Positions 58,965 to 64,000 of a stretch of 64,000 nt of DNA are shown here, in pieces (positions within the stretch are counted from its first letter, which is position 1; the number at the start of each line of letters is the position of its first letter). Source of the DNA: Armatimonadetes bacterium UBA5352 (GTDB lineage: Bacteria > Armatimonadota > Zipacnadia > Zipacnadales > UBA5352); NCBI GenBank assembly GCA_002411015.1, contig DHPY01000054.1:61478-125477 (forward strand). Direction: 5' to 3'. Under the pieces are notes generated by a model that was given only the letters and a program-made list of their open reading frames with translations, had not been told where the DNA came from and did no database searches. The position numbers and the translations under genes are program-made.

Positions 58965-60227
58965 TCATTCCTCGAACATCGCCGCGGTCTTCGACAGCGC
59001 CTCCTCGAATCCCTCGATGACCTCGTCCACCTGCTCCTCCGAGATGATCAGCGGCGGCTCGAAGCGGATCGTCGCCGCGTTGTTCAGACCGTAGGCCGCG
59101 AGTATACGCCGCCCGGCAAGCCCGGCGATCATAAGCCCCGCGATGTCCTCGTGGCTGAACTGCACGCCGATCAGCAGGCCGGCGCCACGCACCGCCTCGA
59201 TCATCCCGGGATTCGCCGCCGCAATGCGCTCGAAGCCCGCCTTCATCTGCGCCCCGCGCTCGGCGGCTACCGTGCAGAGGTCATGCTGCTCGATGAAGTC
59301 CAGTGCGGCCAGTCCGGCGGCGCAGGCCATCGGGTTCCCGCCGAAGGTGGAGCTGTGGATGTAGGGGTTCTCGGCGAAGATGCTCCAGATCTCCGGCCGG
59401 GCGATGAACGCCGCCAGCGGCATCACGCCTCCGCCGAGCGCCTTGCCCATCGTCATGATGTCCGGCACGACGCCCTCGTGGTCGCAGGCCCACATCCGAC
59501 CGGTGCGCGCCAGCCCCGACTGCACCTCGTCGAGGATCAGCAGCGCGCCGGCCGCATCGCAGATCTCCCGCGCGCGCGTGAGGTAGCCCTCCGGCGGCAC
59601 AACGATCCCCGCCTCGCCCTGGATCGGCTCGAGGATCACCGCCGCGGTCTGCTCGCTCACCGCGCCCTCCAGCGCCTCAGCGTCGCCGAACGCGACGTGC
59701 GTGAAACCCGGCAGCAGCGGCTGGAAGGCCGTGCGGTAGACCTCGCGCCCGGACGCCGACAACGCGCCGAAGGTCTTGCCGTGGAAGCCGCCAATCGTCG
59801 AGACGAAGCCCGGGCGGCCGGTGAATGCGCGCGCGGCCTTCAGCGCGCCCTCTACCGCCTCCGCGCCGGAGTTGCAGAGGAAGCTGTACCGCAGATCGCC
59901 CGGCGTCACCTGCGCGAGCCGCTCGGCAAGCTCGGCGGCCACGGGATCGAGGATGATGTGGCTCGAGAGCGGCATCTCCTCAAGCTGCGCCCGCACGCGC
60001 GCGACGATCTCCGGCGGCCTGTGGCCCATGCTGAAGACGCCCGGGCCGCCGAAGCAGTCGAGGAAGCGACCGCCGTCTGACGCGTAGACGTAGCAGCCCT
60101 CGGAGCTGACCTCGACGCTCTCGAAGCCCATGAAGGCGATAAGTTGGGCCATTCCGGGGTTGAGGTAGCGCTCGTAGCGCTCGAAGGTGAGCTTCGCCAG
60201 CGCGTTGCCGTCAGGTGTGGCAGTCAT
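58965..60227 (-). CDS. Class III PLP aminotransferase
   Basis: 420 residues. Acetylornithine/putrescine/4-aminobutyrate-type fold. PLP-binding Lys in TMGKALGGGVMPLAAFI near residue 265, CNSGAEAVEGALKAARAFTG, and LILDEVQSGLARTG for the PLP-contacting Asp. The N-terminal LTFERYERYLNPGMAQLIAFM block recalls putrescine aminotransferases. ATG 60227 was chosen because of a GAAGG nearby. It is the first gene of the carbohydrate run that continues leftward, 22 bases before the deacetylase. Substrate is not certain. Confidence 0.82.
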   Translation of the reverse strand: MTATPDGNALAKLTFERYERYLNPGMAQLIAFMGFESVEVSSEGCYVYASDGGRFLDCFGGPGVFSMGHRPPEIVARVRAQLEEMPLSSHIILDPVAAELAERLAQVTPGDLRYSFLCNSGAEAVEGALKAARAFTGRPGFVSTIGGFHGKTFGALSASGREVYRTAFQPLLPGFTHVAFGDAEALEGAVSEQTAAVILEPIQGEAGIVVPPEGYLTRAREICDAAGALLILDEVQSGLARTGRMWACDHEGVVPDIMTMGKALGGGVMPLAAFIARPEIWSIFAENPYIHSSTFGGNPMACAAGLAALDFIEQHDLCTVAAERGAQMKAGFERIAAANPGMIEAVRGAGLLIGVQFSHEDIAGLMIAGLAGRRILAAYGLNNAATIRFEPPLIISEEQVDEVIEGFEEALSKTAAMFEE

Positions 60228-60250
60228 CACAAGCACCTTCTGCAGATACG

Positions 60251-60286
60251 AAAACGCCGCTCAGTCTCGAAGCGCGAGTGAGCGGC
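60251..60286 (-). terminator. Intrinsic terminator after hup-tRNA-Pro
   Basis: Read on the minus strand: GCCGCTCA, inner CTCG...CGAG, then TGAGCGGC and GTTTTCG. The stem is eight pairs outside and four inside, followed by a T-run. It lies 75 bases past the tRNA 3' end and 24 bases before the aminotransferase start, ending the hup-tRNA unit. Confidence 0.75.
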
Positions 60287-60360
60287 ATCTCATGGACAAG
60301 CATAGACCCGGCGCCATGCGCGGGGACTCCCGAGAGTTCGTGCATGGAACGGATACAGGT

Positions 60361-60437
60361 TGGTCGGGGCGGCCGGATTTGAACCGGCGACCTTTTGACC
60401 CCCAGTCAAACGCGCTGCCAAGCTGCGCCACGCCCCG
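60361..60437 (-). tRNA. tRNA-Pro(GGG)
   Basis: 77 bases including an encoded CCA. Acceptor stem CGGGGCG/CGCCCCG pairs fully, discriminator A. T arm with GGTTCAAATCC. The anticodon loop CTGGGGG (60405-60399) gives anticodon GGG (60403-60401), flanked by the stem TTTGA/TCAAA. D-arm GCGCAGCTTGGCAGCGC is normal. No intron. It lies 41 bases after the hup stop, so it is likely processed from the same transcript. Confidence 0.95.
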
Positions 60438-60478
60438 ACCTGTTCGGTACCAACATCCAGCCTGGGGTTGCTGGATCG

Positions 60479-60760
60479 CTATGATACCACACTTCTCAGA
60501 GATTTGCCAGCCCGAAATGCCGGAACTCGTGTCGCCGCCACATCTATCTCATCGCCGGTCTGCGGATTGCGCGCCTTCCGTGCCGCCCGATCCCGCACCT
60601 CGAAGGTGCCGAAGCCGGTAATCTGCACGCTCTGGCCCCTGCCAAGCGCCTCAGACACCTTCGCCACGAACGCCTGCAGCGCGCGCTCGCAATCTGCCTT
60701 GGGCAGCCCGCTTTCCTCCGCCATCGCTTCGACCAGGTCTGACTTGGTCCAGTCGGCCAT
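60479..60760 (-). CDS. hup: HU-family DNA-binding protein
   Basis: 93 residues. A histone-like protein that bends and compacts DNA. WTKSDLVEAMAEESGLPKADCERAL is the helical dimer part, ITGFGTFEVRDRAARKARNPQTG the beta arm with the conserved Phe-Gly-x-Phe and Asn-Pro-x-Thr-Gly, and ATRVPAFRAGKSLRSVV the C-terminal end. The ATG has GGGAGG eight bases upstream. Most neighbours encode a Pro at the arm tip, and the RNPQTG is present here, so it should bend DNA. Confidence 0.95.
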   Translation of the reverse strand: MADWTKSDLVEAMAEESGLPKADCERALQAFVAKVSEALGRGQSVQITGFGTFEVRDRAARKARNPQTGDEIDVAATRVPAFRAGKSLRSVVS

Positions 60761-60874
60761 GAGGGTATCCTCCCACCGTCACGTCTGCGATCCCGCTGCT
60801 GTCACGCACATTCGCCCGAGGAATGAAGATACCTCCTCCATCCGTTAACCTCGCGCAAATCCGCGCTCATACGC

Positions 60875-61897
60875 TCAGAACTCAGCCCGTAGCCCCCGCG
60901 TCATCAGCATCTCCGCGGCGTCGCGCGGCGCCAGCCCTTCGAACAGCACCGCGTGCACCGCCTCCGCCACCGGGACCTCCACACCGTGCTCGGCAGCCAA
61001 CTCGATCTCCGCCCGTGCCGTGAACACACCCTCCGCCACCGCGCGCATGGTGGCCTGGATCTGCTCCGGCGTCTCGCCCTGCGCGAGACGCATCCCCGTC
61101 GTGTAGTTGCGGCTCAGCACGCTCGTGCAGGTAGTGACGAGGTCGCCGAGGCCCGCTATCCCCGCGAAGGTCTTCGCGTTCCCGCCCACCGCAACGCCGA
61201 GCCGCTGCATCTCCGCCAGTCCCCGCGTGATCAGCGCCGCCCGGGCGTTCGAGCCGTAGCCGAGGCCGTCGCTCATCCCCGAGCCGATCGCGATCACGTT
61301 CTTGAGCGCGCCGCACATCTCCACGCCAATGATGTCCGGGTTGCGGTAGACGCGGAACTGCGGCGATGACAGCAGCCGCTGCGCCTCCCGCGAGCGCTCC
61401 TCGCTGGTTGACGCTGCAACGCTCAGCGCCGGGTGCCCCTCCGCGATCTCGCGCGAGAGGTTCGGCCCCGACAGCGCCACGAACTCCGCCTGCAGCGACT
61501 GCGGCTCCTCGGACAGCTCCTCGCAGAGCAGCTCGCTCATCCGCAGACCGCTCTCATGCTCAATGCCCTTGGTGGCCACAATCTGCAGCACCGACGTATC
61601 CACCTGCGGCGCGAGCTTGCGCGCGGTCTCCCGCAGCCACTGCGACGGCACCACCCACACGACCGCGCTCGTCCCGTCGAGTACTCTGGCGCCATCCGAG
61701 GACACGCTGAGCGTCTCCGGCAGCTTGAAGCCGGGGAGGAAGCTCACGTTCTCCCGGTGCGTCTCGATCTCCGCGGCCAGTTCGTCGGTCACGGCCCACA
61801 GCCGCACGGGGATGCCTCTCTGCGCGATCATCCGGGCAAGCGTCGTGCCCCATGCGCCCGCACCAATCACCGCGACCGGCTCTGTCCATCCACTCAT
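60875..61897 (-). CDS. gpsA: Glycerol-3-phosphate dehydrogenase, NAD(P)+
   Basis: 340 residues, ATG 61897 after AAGAGG. It makes sn-glycerol-3-phosphate for phospholipids. Seen: VAVIGAGAWGTTLARMIAQRG (Rossmann motif), VATKGIEHESGL, LSGPNLSREIAEGHP, the catalytic Lys in EMCGALKNVIAIGSGMSDGL, and GIAGLGDLVTTCTSVLSRNY with the substrate residues. Directly next to plsY, the enzyme that uses its product, with four bases between them. Confidence 0.95.
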   Translation of the reverse strand: MSGWTEPVAVIGAGAWGTTLARMIAQRGIPVRLWAVTDELAAEIETHRENVSFLPGFKLPETLSVSSDGARVLDGTSAVVWVVPSQWLRETARKLAPQVDTSVLQIVATKGIEHESGLRMSELLCEELSEEPQSLQAEFVALSGPNLSREIAEGHPALSVAASTSEERSREAQRLLSSPQFRVYRNPDIIGVEMCGALKNVIAIGSGMSDGLGYGSNARAALITRGLAEMQRLGVAVGGNAKTFAGIAGLGDLVTTCTSVLSRNYTTGMRLAQGETPEQIQATMRAVAEGVFTARAEIELAAEHGVEVPVAEAVHAVLFEGLAPRDAAEMLMTRGLRAEF

Positions 61898-61901
61898 ACG
61901 C

Positions 61902-62534
61902 TCACGCCTCTTCCGCGGGTCCATCGCCCGGCTCAGTCCGCTTCGGGCTGCCGAAGCGGTGCTCCTCGCCCTTGAGCAGGCGCTCGATGTTCTCATGATG
62001 TCGCCCGATGACGATCAGCGACATCGCCGCCAGCGGCACGACGGCCTCGGGCCCGTGGGCATTCAGCGCGTAGAAGGCCACCGGCAGCACGACTGCGCCC
62101 ACAATCGACCCGAGCGACACGAGCCGCGTTGGCAGCACTGCGAGCAGAAAGAAGCCCAGCGCTATCGCCGCGGCGGCCGGCTCGAGCATGATGACCGTGC
62201 CGAGACTGCTGGCCACGCCCTTGCCGCCCTTGAAGCCCATGAAGACCGAGTAGCAGTGCCCGAGCACTACGAACAGCGCGCACATCGAGAGCAGCCAGCC
62301 GTCCATTCCGAAGGCCCGGCCGATCGCCACACCGGCGACGCCCTTCAGCACGTCCGCGAGGAAAACCGGCAAGCCGATCCTCGGCCCCAGCGCCCGCAGG
62401 ACGTTCGTGGCGCCGATGTTCCCGCTCCCTATGCGGCGCACATCCGTGCCCATCAGCAGGCCCACGATGAAGCCGATCGGGATGGCGCCAATCAGGTATG
62501 CGAGCGCGAGCCCGAGGCCCTGCACTCCAGTCAC
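61902..62534 (-). CDS. plsY: Glycerol-3-phosphate acyltransferase, acyl-phosphate type
   Basis: 210 residues with about five transmembrane helices. It transfers an acyl group from acyl-phosphate to glycerol-3-phosphate, the first step of phospholipid synthesis. The conserved motifs are RRIGSGNIGATNVLRALG, FMGFKGGKGVASSLG and IGRHHENIERLLKGEE (the last helix with the invariant His-x-x-Asn). The C-terminal tail is longer than usual and acidic. It works with gpsA downstream and with plsC at 29765. Confidence 0.95.
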   Translation of the reverse strand: MTGVQGLGLALAYLIGAIPIGFIVGLLMGTDVRRIGSGNIGATNVLRALGPRIGLPVFLADVLKGVAGVAIGRAFGMDGWLLSMCALFVVLGHCYSVFMGFKGGKGVASSLGTVIMLEPAAAAIALGFFLLAVLPTRLVSLGSIVGAVVLPVAFYALNAHGPEAVVPLAAMSLIVIGRHHENIERLLKGEEHRFGSPKRTEPGDGPAEEA

Positions 62535-62565
62535 GGCCGGTCACCTCTGTGTTACTGCGGTCTGA

Positions 62566-63918
62566 TCAGCGCGCTTCGATCTGCATCCGGATGGGAACGC
62601 CCGTGAGGCCGAACTCCTGGCGCAGCTTGTTGCGAAGATAGCGCTCGTAGGAGAAGTGGCAGAGCGCCGGATCGTTGCACTTGAGCACGAACGTCGGCGG
62701 CCTGGTCCCGATCTGGGCCGCGTAGTAGACCTTGAATGCGCGCGAGCCCCGCACCGGCGGCGTATGCTGCTGCATCGCCCGCTGGATCACGCGGTTGAGC
62801 ACGCCGGTCTCTATGTGCCGCGAGAACTGCTCGGCCACATCGGCCGCAACGTCGAGCAGCTTATCCAGCCCCATGCCTGTGAACGCCGAGGTGAAGACCA
62901 GCGGCGCGTGGTCGAGGTAGGGCATGTGATGGCGCAGGATCCGTTCGAAGTCCGACTGGTGCGTCCGGGCAGCCCGCCGCTTCTGCGCCTCGGTCGCATC
63001 CTCCTCCGGAGCCATCACGTCCTCGATGATATCCCACTTGTTCGCCGCAATCACGATTCCGCGGCCGGCCTTCTCGATCTCCCCGCTGATCCTCTCGTCC
63101 TGCTTCGTGAGCCCCTCAGCGGCGTCGAGCACCAGCACGCCCACGTCCGCCCGCTGCAGCGCCCGGATCGTGCGCAGCGAGGAATAGTACTCAGTGCCCT
63201 CCGCACGCTTCGAGCCCTTCCGCAGACCAGCCGTATCTATCAGCCGGAATGGCTCACCCTCGTAGTCTACCGAGATATCCACCGCGTCGCGCGTGGTGCC
63301 GGGGATGTCGCTGACGATCACGCGCTCCTCACCGAGCATCGCGTTCACGATCGCCGACTTGCCCACATTCGGCCGCCCGACGAGCGCCACCGCAGTCTCA
63401 TCGGTGACGCGCTCGATGGCGCCGGTGTCGGGGAGGAGGCGCACGATCTCCTCGCTCACGCTCTGCAGGCCGTAGCCTGTGCGGGCCGAGATGCGTCGTG
63501 GCTCGCCGATCCCGAGCGCCCAGAAGTCATGCAGGCCCTCGGCGGTGTTCTCCATCTTGTTGACAACGAGGATCACGGGCTTTCCGGTGGTGCGCACGAC
63601 GTCCGCCACCTGGTGATCCGCGGGAGTGAGGCCATCCATCCCGTCGGTCATCATGATGAGCAGGTCGGCCTCCTGAAGCGCCGCCGCGGCCTGCTCGGTG
63701 ACCTCCGTGATCAGTTCATCGCTCTCCGCGCCCACGAGACCGCCCGTATCGACGAGAATAGCCACGCGCCCGCCGACGCCGACCTCAGCGTACAGGCGAT
63801 CGCGCGTCACACCCGGCATGTCGTCAACCACCGCAAGCTGGTGGCCGACGAGCCGGTTGAAGAGCGTGGACTTGCCTACGTTTGTCCGCCCGACAAGGGC
63901 TATGATTGGTGTTGGCAT
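62566..63918 (-). CDS. der: Ribosome-associated GTPase Der (EngA)
   Basis: 450 residues, ATG 63918 after AGGAG. Two tandem GTPase domains assist 50S subunit assembly: first GRTNVGKSTLFNRL with DTGGLVG and NKMENTA, second GRPNVGKSAIVNAML with DTAGLRKGS and NKWDI. The C-terminal KH-like domain (KVYYAAQIGTRPPTFVLKCND) is intact. First P-loop has GRTNVGKS, where Der usually has GRPNVGKS; otherwise complete. der-plsY-gpsA is a widespread gene order. Confidence 0.96.
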   Translation of the reverse strand: MPTPIIALVGRTNVGKSTLFNRLVGHQLAVVDDMPGVTRDRLYAEVGVGGRVAILVDTGGLVGAESDELITEVTEQAAAALQEADLLIMMTDGMDGLTPADHQVADVVRTTGKPVILVVNKMENTAEGLHDFWALGIGEPRRISARTGYGLQSVSEEIVRLLPDTGAIERVTDETAVALVGRPNVGKSAIVNAMLGEERVIVSDIPGTTRDAVDISVDYEGEPFRLIDTAGLRKGSKRAEGTEYYSSLRTIRALQRADVGVLVLDAAEGLTKQDERISGEIEKAGRGIVIAANKWDIIEDVMAPEEDATEAQKRRAARTHQSDFERILRHHMPYLDHAPLVFTSAFTGMGLDKLLDVAADVAEQFSRHIETGVLNRVIQRAMQQHTPPVRGSRAFKVYYAAQIGTRPPTFVLKCNDPALCHFSYERYLRNKLRQEFGLTGVPIRMQIEAR

Positions 63919-63977
63919 GAGGCTCCTGTGTGGCTGCAACTACATCCGGAGCGACGGCCACTTGTGCCCGTCGCAGA

Positions 63978-64000
63978 GTAGGTGGGGCGCCCTCGCCCGA
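63978..64000. repeat. Repeat unit shared with 12728, cut by the window end
   Basis: GTAGGTGGGGCGCCCTCGCC matches the sequence starting at 12728 for the first 15 bases, then T against G, then the same CGCCC. It continues past the window edge. It lies upstream of der, in a stretch without a gene, and supports a dispersed repeat family. Confidence 0.45.

Noticed and set aside
1..64000. CRISPR array, prophage or insertion sequence
   Set aside because: No regularly spaced repeats, transposase, integrase or phage structural genes were seen on either strand.

Overview
The window is 64 kb of GC-rich bacterial chromosome with densely packed genes, clear AGGAGG-type ribosome sites, frequent GTG and TTG starts, and no phage, transposase or CRISPR array. 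Several features recall Armatimonadota or a similar deep-branching diderm: a copper-amine-oxidase-like stalk domain, DUF4091-type and GH106-type glycoside hydrolases, several Gfo/Idh/MocA dehydrogenases, and a predicted outer-membrane barrel. This placement is an inference from gene content; no marker phylogeny was possible.

Layout. 1-4.8 kb: a ceramidase-like hydrolase cut by the window edge, a secreted Ig-like protein interrupted by an in-frame TAG, a stalk-domain protein, a creatininase-family amidohydrolase and Hsp20. 5-10 kb: a predicted outer-membrane protein behind a structured 5' leader, then a Ser/Thr kinase fused to a PQQ beta-propeller. 10.5-16 kb: a TIM-barrel hydrolase with an AAC(3)-family acyltransferase, a two-subunit Nfn-type transhydrogenase, and a degenerate RNase H-like protein. 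16-23.3 kb: nifS-nadA, a duplicated membrane protein, a dehydrogenase, a soluble histidine kinase, folB and a cation-efflux pump.

The most striking region is 23.4-30.5 kb. The genes prs, hisC, a DAHP synthase, tyrA, aroA, cmk and plsC follow a short leader with its own promoter. The leader encodes a 26-residue peptide extremely rich in His (5) and Tyr (4), followed by a GC-rich terminator hairpin and an exact alternative (antiterminator) pairing. This is the architecture of a ribosome-mediated attenuator that senses both His-tRNA and Tyr-tRNA, matching an operon that makes PRPP, an HisC-family aminotransferase and aromatic-pathway enzymes.

30.5-35.5 kb continues on the same strand with a nitroreductase, an FGGY sugar kinase, an MgtE Mg2+ channel, an Fpg-family DNA glycosylase and a YbaK-type deacylase. 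35.5-60.2 kb is mostly minus strand. It mixes carbohydrate genes (cyclase, dehydrogenases, DUF4091 and GH106 proteins, sugar isomerase, deacetylase, aminotransferase) with a seven-gene run combining a MacB/Lol-like ABC exporter, a metal P-type ATPase and a frameshifted C45 peptidase. 60.3-64 kb is housekeeping: tRNA-Pro(GGG), HU, gpsA, plsY and der.
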